Below, piece by piece: positions 35,943-45,167 of a stretch of 63,011 nt of DNA. The notes beneath the pieces are model-generated. The model saw only the letters and a program-made list of their open reading frames with translations. It was not told the origin of the DNA and ran no database searches. Source of the DNA: Solobacterium sp. (GTDB lineage Bacteria; Bacillota_I; Bacilli_A; Erysipelotrichales; Erysipelotrichaceae); assembly GCA_017512555.1 (NCBI GenBank), contig JAFWFE010000050.1, positions 1 through 63,011 of the forward strand. Direction: 5' to 3'. Every line of letters begins with the position of its first letter. The first letter of the stretch is position 1. A program made the position numbers and the translations under genes.

Positions 35943-36761
35943 ATGACGGAAAAAGAACTGGAACAGATTCGTGATCAGGCCCGTGATACATACCGTGTAA
36001 GAACACATATTCCCGGATATAAGACCGATCAGGAACTGAAGAAACCGCAGCCTCCTCTGGCCAAGGCACCGATGACAGATCACGCCATCACCTTACCGGT
36101 AAATTATGAAGACCTGGAGATCGACAACGATTTCCTGCACGTGATCAATTCCCGTGAATCCCACCGTGTCTATACCCAGGAGAGAATGAATCTCCTGCAG
36201 TTATCCTATCTTCTGTGGTGCACACAGGGAGTCAAGAGTATCCGCGGAAAGTCTTACGCGACATTACGTACGGTTCCCTGCGGCGGTGCCAGACATCCGT
36301 TTGAGTGTTATATGGCTGTACAGATGGTGGACGGGCTGGAAGATGGTCTGTACCATTACCTGCCGTTAAAGCACCAGATCGAGTATCTCGGCAACGTGGA
36401 AGATTTGCGTACATTCATCGGAGATTCCCTGGTTGGACAGGTATGGGGTGCCAAGGCTAATGTGGTCTTCTACTACAGCATGGTATTCTACCGCGCGGAG
36501 TGGAGATATGGTGTAACCGCAAGTCCAATCTCCCGTACGGATGCCGGACATGTGACAGAGAACCTGTATCTTGCGGCAACGTCTATCGGTCTGGGAGGAT
36601 GCGCTGTCGGTGCCATTGATCCGCAGATCTGCAATAAGGCATTCGGTGTAGACGGAGAAGAAGAGTTCATCTTCTACGCGATGCCGGTAGGTACGATCAG
36701 TCCCAAGGACAAAGCCGAAGAAGATGACTTCTACGCGTTTGTGAAGGAAGAAGGTCTCTAG
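35943..36761 (+). CDS. SagB/ThcOx-type nitroreductase-fold oxidoreductase
   Basis: 272 residues. FLHVINSRESHRVYTQERMNL, LSYLLWCTQGVK and TVPCGGARHPFECYM are characteristic of SagB/ThcOx FMN enzymes; ATSIGLGGCAVGAIDPQ matches the C-terminal nitroreductase motif. Relatives oxidise azolines in peptide natural products, but many stand-alone copies in gut Bacillota have no peptide or cyclodehydratase partner, and none is seen here, so a general NAD(P)H-flavin redox role is likelier. The lipoprotein gene follows 3 bp later. Confidence 0.87.
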   Translation: MTEKELEQIRDQARDTYRVRTHIPGYKTDQELKKPQPPLAKAPMTDHAITLPVNYEDLEIDNDFLHVINSRESHRVYTQERMNLLQLSYLLWCTQGVKSIRGKSYATLRTVPCGGARHPFECYMAVQMVDGLEDGLYHYLPLKHQIEYLGNVEDLRTFIGDSLVGQVWGAKANVVFYYSMVFYRAEWRYGVTASPISRTDAGHVTENLYLAATSIGLGGCAVGAIDPQICNKAFGVDGEEEFIFYAMPVGTISPKDKAEEDDFYAFVKEEGL

Positions 36762-36764
36762 GGC

Positions 36765-37349
36765 ATGAAGAAGATAGCCATCTTGATCAGTATGTTGTTA
36801 CTGACGGGATGCCGGAGTAATACACCAGTACCGACAACAGAACCCACCACGACCCCGGAACCGACTCCGGAGATCACGGAGACCGTGGCGGATATGCAGG
36901 GCTATGGCCTGCTGGAAGACAAGGACCATGTCTATCGTCTGACCAGTGTAGGAGAGATGATCGAGAGAGCGGAACACGGAGATACGTTCGCGGTATATTT
37001 CGGTTATGATACTTGTCCCTGGTGTAATGAGGCAGTACCGATCCTGAATGATGCGGCTAAGGCAGCCGGTGTAACTGTAGGTTATGTGAATATCTATCCT
37101 CATGACGGTGAACCGGAGTTTGATTATGACCGGCTGATTGAAGTATACGGAGATCAGTTCCCCAAGGATGAGGATGGGGAACATAAGGTAACCGTACCGT
37201 TTGTGTTCTTTTTCAGGGATGGTGAACTTGTGCTGAAGTATGATGGTACGGTATCCGGGCATAACGCCAATGAACGAAGAATGACGGCAGAAGAGAAAGA
37301 ACAGTTATATCACAGTTATGAAGAGGGGTTTACCCTCATGACAAAGTAG
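36765..37349 (+). CDS. Thioredoxin-fold lipoprotein with CPWC active site
   Basis: 194 residues. A lipoprotein signal peptide ends in LLLTGC (Cys16 lipidated), followed by a Pro/Thr-rich linker (PVPTTEPTTTPEPTPE). The thioredoxin-like domain has the redox motif DTCPWCNEAVPIL and later TVPFVFFFRDGELV, with the cis-proline expected at TVPF. It should sit on the outer face of the membrane and act in disulphide chemistry. The gene is 3 bp after the SagB-like gene and 9 bp before a small FakA-like ORF. The start is unusual: ATG just after the previous stop, with no strong ribosome binding site. Confidence 0.83.
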   Translation: MKKIAILISMLLLTGCRSNTPVPTTEPTTTPEPTPEITETVADMQGYGLLEDKDHVYRLTSVGEMIERAEHGDTFAVYFGYDTCPWCNEAVPILNDAAKAAGVTVGYVNIYPHDGEPEFDYDRLIEVYGDQFPKDEDGEHKVTVPFVFFFRDGELVLKYDGTVSGHNANERRMTAEEKEQLYHSYEEGFTLMTK

Positions 37350-37358
37350 GAGGTATAC

Positions 37359-37616
37359 ATGGAACAGTTGGAATTTAAGTTTGATACACAGTTATTGATT
37401 GACGGTCATGATCTGGATGAAGATGAGATCCATGACTATATTACAGAGCACTTCAAAGGTGACTGCCTGCTGGTAGTAGGAGATGATACTTTGATCAAGA
37501 TTCATTTCCATACCAATGAACCGTGGTTGATTCTGGAATACGGGCAGTCCATCGGGGATATCTACGATGTCGTCGTAGAGAATATGCAGAGACAAGAAGA
37601 AGGACTGCAGGGATAA
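37359..37616 (+). CDS. Stand-alone FakA/DAK middle-domain-like protein
   Basis: 85 residues. DCLLVVGDDTLIKIHFHTNEP and ILEYGQSIGDIYDVVVENM closely follow the pattern of the middle domain of FakA/YloV-type fatty-acid kinases (typically G-DSLLVVGDDDLVKVHVHT-NxPGxVLEYA). The His-x-His (HFH) is kept; the cysteine expected near the start of that domain (YCTE) corresponds to FDTQ here and is absent. The kinase and C-terminal domains are missing. AGGAGG lies 7 nt upstream. It may be a partner or relic of the fatty-acid kinase; its role is unknown. Confidence 0.75.
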   Translation: MEQLEFKFDTQLLIDGHDLDEDEIHDYITEHFKGDCLLVVGDDTLIKIHFHTNEPWLILEYGQSIGDIYDVVVENMQRQEEGLQG

Positions 37617-37624
37617 GAGAGAAG

Positions 37625-37653
37625 AGATGACTTTGGGAGAAACAAGGTCATCT
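37625..37653 (+). terminator. Intrinsic terminator after the SagB-lipoprotein unit
   Basis: 10-bp stem AGATGACTTT / AAGGTCATCT (one G-U), 9-nt loop, T-run. Confidence 0.85.
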
Positions 37654-37693
37654 TTTTATATGTCAGTACAAAAAGAAGACTTTTATCATGTAG

Positions 37694-37699
37694 TATAAT
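37694..37699 (+). promoter_or_regulatory. -10 box (TATAAT) for the SIR2-domain gene
   Basis: Consensus TATAAT 53 nt before the ATG at 37752; no clear -35. Confidence 0.5.
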
Positions 37700-37751
37700 T
37701 TGTTAGTAAACAACAGATAGAACAATATCGTTTTAAAACTGAGGTAATAAC

Positions 37752-38699
37752 ATGAATAAGAAATTAGAACCAAAATCTTTTGATTTGACTGTTCGCAAGC
37801 CAAAAGTACTTTTACTTGGCAATGGTCTCAGCAGAGCCTATAACGCAGCAAGCTGGGATCATTTCTTAGATTCCATTAACAGAAAAAAAGAAGAGTATCC
37901 ATCTCCTAAAGATATTGATGTACCTATGCCCCTGAAAATCATTCTTCTTACAGATAATCATGTTGGATCTGCAATGAAGGAGAATAAAGAATACTTCTTG
38001 AAAGGTTTCTATAATGAATTAGACAAAGATATCTGCGTTCAGATCAGAAAGCTCTTTGATTGTGGTTTTGATTATATCCTCACAACAAACTATTCATATG
38101 AACTGGAGTATACAGTTTACGGAGACAAGATTACAGAGAATAAACTACAGGGTATTCAGAGATATATTGATGTTAACAGAGCAGAGAACAAATATATGCT
38201 GCATACATTTAACCAGGTAAACTATGATGGGAAGCATGTAGATATCTGGCATATACACGGAGAGGCCAGAAAGCCTGACAGTATGATTATCGGCAGTGAT
38301 TATTATTCCAGACTCACTTCAAGAGTAATCGCAGAAGCGACCGATAATGATCATTACGACCTGAAAGAAGGAAAGAACATTAACCGTATAATAATAAAAA
38401 GCTGGGTAGATGCGTTGATCTTCGGTGATGTCTATGTTTTGGGTTTTGGATATGACTACAGTGAACAAGATCTATGGTGGCTGCTGAACAGAAAAGCGAA
38501 TGAAAACAAAATCGAAAAGGGTAAAACGTATTATTATGAGCCCGGCAATGATAACCGCGTAAGAATCAAGAAGAGTCTTCTACAGGTATTTGGGGTTATT
38601 ACTGAGAACTTGGATATGGGATATACAGAAGAAATAAACTACAGAGATTTTTACAGTGACGCAATTAACGATATTATTGCAAGAATAAACGAAGAATAA
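37752..38699 (+). CDS. SIR2-like domain protein, possible defence NADase
   Basis: 315 residues. SIR2-fold markers: VLLLGNGLSRAYNAASW (nucleotide-binding start), YILTTNYSYELEY, IWHIHGEARKPDSMIIGSDYY (the HGE/HG motif of bacterial SIR2 domains), and FGDVYVLGFGYDYSEQDLWWLL. Stand-alone and fused SIR2 domains of this type deplete NAD in several anti-phage systems, but the family also has other members. The gene has its own promoter and no obvious partner; it is slightly more AT-rich than the preceding genes. It stands alone before the first BspA-like gene. Confidence 0.82.
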   Translation: MNKKLEPKSFDLTVRKPKVLLLGNGLSRAYNAASWDHFLDSINRKKEEYPSPKDIDVPMPLKIILLTDNHVGSAMKENKEYFLKGFYNELDKDICVQIRKLFDCGFDYILTTNYSYELEYTVYGDKITENKLQGIQRYIDVNRAENKYMLHTFNQVNYDGKHVDIWHIHGEARKPDSMIIGSDYYSRLTSRVIAEATDNDHYDLKEGKNINRIIIKSWVDALIFGDVYVLGFGYDYSEQDLWWLLNRKANENKIEKGKTYYYEPGNDNRVRIKKSLLQVFGVITENLDMGYTEEINYRDFYSDAINDIIARINEE

Positions 38700-38843
38700 G
38701 TGATATACGTTACTATCTTGAATACAGAAGTATATGATTCCATGTATATAATTGATGAGATTCCTGTAATAAATCCTGTGATTCTGTTAAAATATTTAAG
38801 TATAGTTAATGTCCAATGATAGATAATTGTTCCGGAGGCATAT

Positions 38844-41800
38844 ATGTTAAGTAAGTATAATCGAATGATAGCTGTTTTTCTTAGTTTCTTTTTGTGTTTT
38901 AACAACCTGGTAATTCCGGTGGCAGCAGAGGGGGAAGCGATTCCCGAAGCACCAGAAGAACCGGTAATGGAGGTTGTGGAAGAACCTTCAGAAGAGGATC
39001 CAGAAGTAACAGAAGAAGTTACCGAGGAACAGGAAGAAGAATCTGTCTCTGAAGAGGAGAGTGGTTCAGAAGATGAAACAGTGTCGATTCCAAAGGAAGA
39101 TGAAGAGCCAGAGGAAGATACATCTGATGAAGAAGAAATCCAGGAAGAAACAACAGAGAACATAACTGAACCAGTCGAAGAAAACGATGGGGATTCAGAA
39201 GTAATACCTGAAGATGAAAACCTGGAGGAAGAATCAGCAGAAGAAATAGTTGAAGAAGATGAGGATGAAAGTATTCTATATGAAACACCTACCAGCGATT
39301 TTTCTTATTCTATTAATCAGGGAAAGGTAACAATCACAAAGTATAATGGCAGTGATACAGAGATTGAAATACCTTCTGAAATCAATGGTTATCCAGTAAC
39401 AAGCATAGGCCAGTATGCATTCTCTGGATGCAGCAGTTTAACGAGCATCGTTATTCCAGACAGTGTCACAAGTATAGAATATCAAGCATTCTATAATTGC
39501 AATAAACTGGCTACTGTCTCTATTGGGAACAGTGTCACAAACATAGGATCATATGCATTCCAAAGTTGCAGCAGTTTAACGAGTATCACGATCCCAGACA
39601 GTGTTACAAACATAGGAGATGGTGTATTCTATGGTTGCGGCAGTTTAACGAGTATCACGATCCCTGACAGTGTCACAAGCATAGGACAGTCTGCGTTCTC
39701 TGGATGCAGCTGTCTAACGAGCATCACGATCCCAGACAGTGTCACAAGCATAGGATATAATGCATTCTCTGGATGCGGCAGTTTAACGAGCATCGTTATT
39801 CCAGACAGTGTCACAAGCATAGGCCAGTATGCATTCCAAAGTTGCAGCAGTTTAACGAGCATCACGATTCCCGACAGTGTCACAAGCATAGGAGGTTCTG
39901 CATTCCAGAATTGTACAAATCTTACAAGTATTACGATTCCCGATAGTGTCACAAGCATAGGAGGTTCTGCATTCCGTGATTGTAGTAGTTTAATGAGCAT
40001 CACGATTCCGGACAGTGTCACAAGTATAGGAAGTAGTGCATTCTCTGGATGCAGCAGTTTAACGAGCATTACTATCCCAGACAGTGTCACAAGCATAGGC
40101 CAGTCTGCATTCCAAAATTGTTATAAACTGACATCAGTTGGCCCTGAAGGCAGTAATTCTAATATTTCGGTTGAATTTGGAAACCAAATTACCGCTGTAT
40201 ATAATGCTTTGTTTTTAAATGCCGTTAGTGTAATAGTTCCCGCTAATGTCACAAGTGTTGAAAATGGTTCGTTCTCAAAACTTACCAGTCTTAAAAGAGT
40301 TGCTTTTCTGGGGGATGCGCTTACAATCGGTGAAAGTGCATTCACCGGTGATACATTAACTGTCTTTTATCCAATGGATAACGACACATGGGTAAGTGAT
40401 ATGTTCCAGAATTATGGCGGAACATTGACATGGGAAGAATGGGATACCGAACAAGATATCAGTATAATTGCATACAACTATACAAAGAATACTGATGGTA
40501 CCCTGACAATTACAGGATACAAGGGAAAAGAACAAGAAATAAGTATTCCGTCTTCAATAAATGGAAGGGAAGTCAGTAAAATTGGTGATAATGCATTCTC
40601 TGGATGCGGCGGATTAACGGGCGTTACGATTCCCGACAGTGTAACAAGCATAGGACAAAATGCTTTTTATGGCTGTAACAATTTAGTGAATGTTACGATT
40701 CCTGATAGTGTGATAAATATAGGGTATCAGGCATTCTGCAACTGCAGCAGTTTATCAAGTGTCACGATTCCGGACAGTGTGACAAGCATGGGCAATTCTG
40801 TATTCTTTAATTGTTCTGGTTTAGCAAGCGCAACAATTTCAGAGAGTGTCACAAGCATAGGATCTCAGGCATTCTCTGGCTGCAGCAGTTTAACGAGCAT
40901 CACGATTCCTGACAGTGTAACAAGCATAGGTAGTTCAGCGTTTTATAATTGCACTAAATTGGCTTCTGTTTCGATTGGAAACAGTGTGACAAGTATAAGC
41001 AATAATGCTTTCCAGGGGTGCAGCAGTTTATCAAGTGTTAATATTCCTGATAGTGTCACAAGCATAGGTTCTCAGGCATTTTATGGGTGTACGAATCTTT
41101 CTGAAGTCATTCTTTCACAAAGAATTACCAGTATTCCAAACAGTGCATTTGCAGGGTGTTCAAGTTTATCTGTTATCAATCTTTACAATATCAGAAGTTT
41201 CGGAGATAGTGCTTTCTCCGGGTGTTCCAGCTTGGAAGAGGTGAATGCACCTAATATTACCACAGTTACTTCTTATGCTTTTGACGGATGCTCTTCCTTA
41301 AGAGAAGTATCATTACTCAATGCTACTACAATTGGGACATATGCATTCAGAAATTGTACTAGTTTAGAGAGTGTCGGGATGATCTACAATGTGAAGACCA
41401 TTGATACCGGTGCTTTCAGAAACTGCCCGGACAATATTACTGTACATTTCCTCGGTACAGAGGAAGATTGGAACTCTATTAACATAAAGAGTTATAACGA
41501 ACCTATTCAGAATGCGCAGATCATATATGAGAGTGCGATCAAGTCAATTTCCATTTCACCTAGTTCATACTCTGTTGCTTTACGAGATAGTGTACAAATT
41601 GGAGTAGTGATTACACCGACGGATGCCTTGGCTGATTCGCTGATTTGGTCAAGTAATAATCCGGCAGTTGCTACTGTGGGTAAAGGTGGTATTGTGACTG
41701 CAGTATCCAACGGTACGGCAACGATTACCGCAAGAACATCTTATGGTAATATCAGCGCTTCATGTACAGTAAGGGCATACAGTGTCAATGCGAAAGGTGT

Positions 41801-44800
41801 ATCTATTGCTGAAGGGGATAATTCAGTGGTAGTCAATGAAACAATTGACCTGGATCCGGTATTCAATCCTGTGAATACAACAAATCAGAATGTAACCTGG
41901 GCTTCATCTGATGATAGTATTGCGACTGTTGATGAAAACGGCATAGTTACAGGTATCAAAGCAGGAACAGTAAATATAACTGTTACTACGGAAGACGGAG
42001 GATTTACCGCCACAAAAGAAATCACCGTGATCCAGCCTGTAACCGGCATGTCCCTGGCAGAACATGAATTGACTCTCGAAGTACGAGCATCTGCCCAGCT
42101 GACTGCTGACATTCTGCCGGAGGATGCATCTAATCAGACAGTTCTCTGGACATCCTCGGATGAGAGTGTCGCTGTTGTTGATGAGAACGGAACAGTGACT
42201 GCAACGGGTTTAGGAAGTGCTGTTATTACCGGGGTAACAGAGGATGGTGGCTTCTCTGATCAGTGTAACGTTACAACATATTCTGTTCCTGCGGAAGGTA
42301 TCTCCATTGACGAAGAGGGTTCTGTATCTGAAATTGAATTTGGTAAAACGGGTAGTATACAGATCGTCTTTGACCCGGTGAACACAACCAACCAGAATCT
42401 GATCTGGAGCAGCAGTGATGAGAGTATTGCCATTGTTGATGAGAATGGTGTGATCACAGCGGTAGGAGAAGGACCTGTAACAATTACTGCTACATCTGAA
42501 GATGGAGGATTCACAGCTTCGAAAGAAATTACGATCTTCTGTAAACATTTAACAGGTATCTCTTTCAGCGAAGAGTCTGTGGATGTGGTGAAGACCAATA
42601 CTGTATCATTGACACCTGTATATGAACCTGTGGATGCATCTAATAAGAAAGTAACCTGGTCATCCAGTGACGAGAGTATTGCAACTGTTGATGAAACAGG
42701 TGTGGTTACTGCGGTGGAAGGGGGAACAGCAGTCATTACGGCTGTCTCCGACGATGGTGGTTTCTCAGCAGAGATTGCAGTAAATGTAATCGTATTGGCT
42801 GAAGGTATCGAGATCGTTACGGATGTATCAGAACTTAAATATGGCGATTCCGTAACACTTCAGACAGAGTTTACTCCTGCAAACACAACGAATAAGAAAG
42901 TGGTATGGACAAGCAGTGATGAGAATACTGCAACTGTAGATGAAAATGGTATTGTGACTGGTACCGGTGAAGGACCTGTGACAATCACCGCCACATCTGA
43001 AGATGGCAGCTATACTGCAACAAAAGAGATCAATATACTCTTCACGCATATCGAGAGTATTGTGTTCACTGAACCTGAAGTGTCCGCATTGGTGGATGAG
43101 ACAATTCGGCTTGGAGTAGTAGTTGAGCCTGCAGATTCTTCTGTAAAAGATGTTGTTTATTCAACAAGCAATGACAATGTCGCTGTGGTGGATGAAAATG
43201 GTCTGGTAAGGATTTTATCCGGTGGTAATGCTACGATTACTGTTACGACTGTAGATGGCAGTAAAACAGCTACATGTAAGGTTATCGGTTACCCGTTCGG
43301 AATCAGTGTAGAGGCACTTCCGGATTATACCTATACTGGCAGTGCATTCAAGCCTGCGGTAAAGGTTTATGACAAAGGTGTTCTACTCACAGAGAAAACA
43401 GATTACACAGTTACATACAAGAATAATGTCAAAGCTGGACAGGCATCTATTATTATCAAATCCAACAAGAAGGGAAACTATAAAGGATCACAGACAGTTT
43501 ACTTTACAATTCATCCGGTAGATATCAACGATGAGAATTCGATTACAGTGGACAAATGCTCTGCTCAGGCAACAGGCAAAACATTGAGCCCTGTACCGGT
43601 GATTTACTTTAACGGAAAGAAACTGAAGAATAAGACGGATTATACAGTCTCTTATGAAAACTATGGTGACAGAACTACATCAGGTGAGCATACGATTACT
43701 GTTACCGGAAAAGGCAATTTCAGTGGTACCAGAGAGGTAACTGTCAATGTAGCACCGATTGGATTTGTTTCTGTATCCAAACTTAAGGTAACTTCAAAGA
43801 AAGTCCCTTATACAGAACTAACCGGTAATTTCATGGCAGATTTCGCTGATAAGATTACTGTGAAAAACGGCAAGACTACATTGATCCAGGGTATCGAATA
43901 TGACGTGTTGGAAGATACTGTACAAAACTGTGATTCTATCGGAGCATGTACATTTGAAATCGAAGGTAAAGGCAGATATGTTGGCAAGCGCACTGTATCG
44001 GTGAAGATCACAGGAACTTCTCTGACAGACAAGAAGATAAAAGTGATTACTCCCGCTTACGTATATACCGGGCAGAAGATCGAATTGGGTGAAGGATTTG
44101 CGGTAACGTATAACGGTGCAGTACTTTCAGAGAATACGGATTACGTAATTACAGGTTATACCAATAATGTGAATGCCGGTAAAGCTACAGTTACTCTTAA
44201 AGGTATCAACAAGTTTACCGGAACCAGGAAAGTGACATTTACAATCACTCCGGATACTTCAGTAGTAGATGACAGCAGAATCACAGTACCAGATACCGTA
44301 TACTCTAAAGGAGGCGCAAAGCCACCGGTAACTATTGACGGTATGACTGAGGGAACAGACTACACAGTCAAATACACCAACAACACCAAGGTAGGTACCG
44401 GTACTGCAACAATCACGTTCAAGGGTAACTATAAGAATGCGCCTGCAGCTGTAAAGACATTCAATATTACGCCTAAGGATATCTCAACTGTAAATATTTC
44501 TGTAAAAGACAAAGTATACAGCAGTAAAGCCAATGGTTATAAGAGTAAACCTACGCTGAAAGATCTGGATGGGAAAGCCTTAAAAGCCGGAACAGATTAT
44601 GAGACAACCTACCAGTACACAGCTGTAGATGGAGGAGAACTGCCGGCAGTGGTTGAGGCCGGAACAGTCGTCAAGGTAACCGTAACAGGTAAAGGTAATT
44701 ATACCGGAACGATTAGTGAAGTGTACCGGATCCTGAATGCGAAAACAGATATCAGTAAAGCAACGTTCAAGATACAGGCTCAGGAATACACGGGATTACC

Positions 44801-45047
44801 TGTAGAACTCGTTCCTGAAAGAGATATCCTCACCGCTAAGATCAATAAGACAACAGATCTGATTTACGGTACGGATTACATCATTGAGAGTTATACAAAT
44901 AACTTGAAGAAGGGAACTGCTAAGGTCACATTCCGTGGTATCAACGGATATGGCGGCACAAAGACAGTATCCTTCAAGATTGGCCAGAGAAGTATCAGTG
45001 ATTACTGGGAAGGACTGATCAACACTTTCAACAGATGGTTTCACTAA
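38844..45047 (+). CDS. Giant BspA-like leucine-rich-repeat surface protein with BIG2 domains
   Basis: 2,067 residues. A signal peptide (about 1-29) is followed by a Glu/Pro-rich acidic stalk (30-140). LRR block 1 (about 187-439) has 11 repeats of 23 residues (SIGQYAFSGCSSLTSITIPDSVT type), and LRR block 2 (about 578-890) has about 13 more divergent ones. Seven BIG2-like domains (about 894-1,486, pattern VTWSSSDESIATVDENG) come next, then about six beta-rich repeats (YTYTGSAFKP ... TDYTVTYKNN) and a tail ending FNRWFH. BspA-type LRR proteins bind host matrix or other bacteria. No LPXTG motif; anchoring is unclear. TCCGGAGG precedes the ATG. Confidence 0.92.
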   Translation: MLSKYNRMIAVFLSFFLCFNNLVIPVAAEGEAIPEAPEEPVMEVVEEPSEEDPEVTEEVTEEQEEESVSEEESGSEDETVSIPKEDEEPEEDTSDEEEIQEETTENITEPVEENDGDSEVIPEDENLEEESAEEIVEEDEDESILYETPTSDFSYSINQGKVTITKYNGSDTEIEIPSEINGYPVTSIGQYAFSGCSSLTSIVIPDSVTSIEYQAFYNCNKLATVSIGNSVTNIGSYAFQSCSSLTSITIPDSVTNIGDGVFYGCGSLTSITIPDSVTSIGQSAFSGCSCLTSITIPDSVTSIGYNAFSGCGSLTSIVIPDSVTSIGQYAFQSCSSLTSITIPDSVTSIGGSAFQNCTNLTSITIPDSVTSIGGSAFRDCSSLMSITIPDSVTSIGSSAFSGCSSLTSITIPDSVTSIGQSAFQNCYKLTSVGPEGSNSNISVEFGNQITAVYNALFLNAVSVIVPANVTSVENGSFSKLTSLKRVAFLGDALTIGESAFTGDTLTVFYPMDNDTWVSDMFQNYGGTLTWEEWDTEQDISIIAYNYTKNTDGTLTITGYKGKEQEISIPSSINGREVSKIGDNAFSGCGGLTGVTIPDSVTSIGQNAFYGCNNLVNVTIPDSVINIGYQAFCNCSSLSSVTIPDSVTSMGNSVFFNCSGLASATISESVTSIGSQAFSGCSSLTSITIPDSVTSIGSSAFYNCTKLASVSIGNSVTSISNNAFQGCSSLSSVNIPDSVTSIGSQAFYGCTNLSEVILSQRITSIPNSAFAGCSSLSVINLYNIRSFGDSAFSGCSSLEEVNAPNITTVTSYAFDGCSSLREVSLLNATTIGTYAFRNCTSLESVGMIYNVKTIDTGAFRNCPDNITVHFLGTEEDWNSINIKSYNEPIQNAQIIYESAIKSISISPSSYSVALRDSVQIGVVITPTDALADSLIWSSNNPAVATVGKGGIVTAVSNGTATITARTSYGNISASCTVRAYSVNAKGVSIAEGDNSVVVNETIDLDPVFNPVNTTNQNVTWASSDDSIATVDENGIVTGIKAGTVNITVTTEDGGFTATKEITVIQPVTGMSLAEHELTLEVRASAQLTADILPEDASNQTVLWTSSDESVAVVDENGTVTATGLGSAVITGVTEDGGFSDQCNVTTYSVPAEGISIDEEGSVSEIEFGKTGSIQIVFDPVNTTNQNLIWSSSDESIAIVDENGVITAVGEGPVTITATSEDGGFTASKEITIFCKHLTGISFSEESVDVVKTNTVSLTPVYEPVDASNKKVTWSSSDESIATVDETGVVTAVEGGTAVITAVSDDGGFSAEIAVNVIVLAEGIEIVTDVSELKYGDSVTLQTEFTPANTTNKKVVWTSSDENTATVDENGIVTGTGEGPVTITATSEDGSYTATKEINILFTHIESIVFTEPEVSALVDETIRLGVVVEPADSSVKDVVYSTSNDNVAVVDENGLVRILSGGNATITVTTVDGSKTATCKVIGYPFGISVEALPDYTYTGSAFKPAVKVYDKGVLLTEKTDYTVTYKNNVKAGQASIIIKSNKKGNYKGSQTVYFTIHPVDINDENSITVDKCSAQATGKTLSPVPVIYFNGKKLKNKTDYTVSYENYGDRTTSGEHTITVTGKGNFSGTREVTVNVAPIGFVSVSKLKVTSKKVPYTELTGNFMADFADKITVKNGKTTLIQGIEYDVLEDTVQNCDSIGACTFEIEGKGRYVGKRTVSVKITGTSLTDKKIKVITPAYVYTGQKIELGEGFAVTYNGAVLSENTDYVITGYTNNVNAGKATVTLKGINKFTGTRKVTFTITPDTSVVDDSRITVPDTVYSKGGAKPPVTIDGMTEGTDYTVKYTNNTKVGTGTATITFKGNYKNAPAAVKTFNITPKDISTVNISVKDKVYSSKANGYKSKPTLKDLDGKALKAGTDYETTYQYTAVDGGELPAVVEAGTVVKVTVTGKGNYTGTISEVYRILNAKTDISKATFKIQAQEYTGLPVELVPERDILTAKINKTTDLIYGTDYIIESYTNNLKKGTAKVTFRGINGYGGTKTVSFKIGQRSISDYWEGLINTFNRWFH
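39402..40160 (+). repeat. Tandem 69-bp coding repeats, 11 units (LRR block 1)
   Basis: Eleven in-frame 69-bp units with a nearly invariant core GACAGTGTCACAAGCATAGG. The units are far more alike at DNA level than those of block 2, suggesting recent expansion and scope for copy-number change by recombination. Confidence 0.9.
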
Positions 45048-45079
45048 GTTTTGAGATTACTGGATAGTAGTTATCCCAG

Positions 45080-45108
45080 AGATGATCCTGTAAGATACAG
45101 GGTCATCT
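45080..45108 (+). terminator. Intrinsic terminator between the two BspA-like genes
   Basis: 12-bp stem AGATGATCCTGT / ACAGGGTCATCT (one G-U), 5-nt loop, T-run. Confidence 0.88.
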
Positions 45109-45135
45109 TTTTTATTACGTATGATAAAATGTACA

Positions 45136-45141
45136 TATAAT
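45136..45141 (+). promoter_or_regulatory. -10 box (TATAAT) of the second BspA-like gene
   Basis: TATAAT 26 nt before the ATG at 45168, with TTATTA (45112-45117) as weak -35 at 18 bp. Confidence 0.5.
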
Positions 45142-45167
45142 TGTCATGGATCGTATGGAGGTCTCAT

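Noticed and set aside
39629..40096. Long open frame on the minus strand inside the LRR array
   Set aside because: It is the antisense of the 69-bp repeats; its own product is a meaningless repeat (MLVTLSGIV) without start signals.
39402..40160. Regularly spaced 20-bp repeats (GACAGTGTCACAAGCATAGG) resembling a CRISPR array
   Set aside because: The period is exactly 69 bp, the spacers are themselves similar, and everything is in frame as leucine-rich repeats. No cas genes are present.
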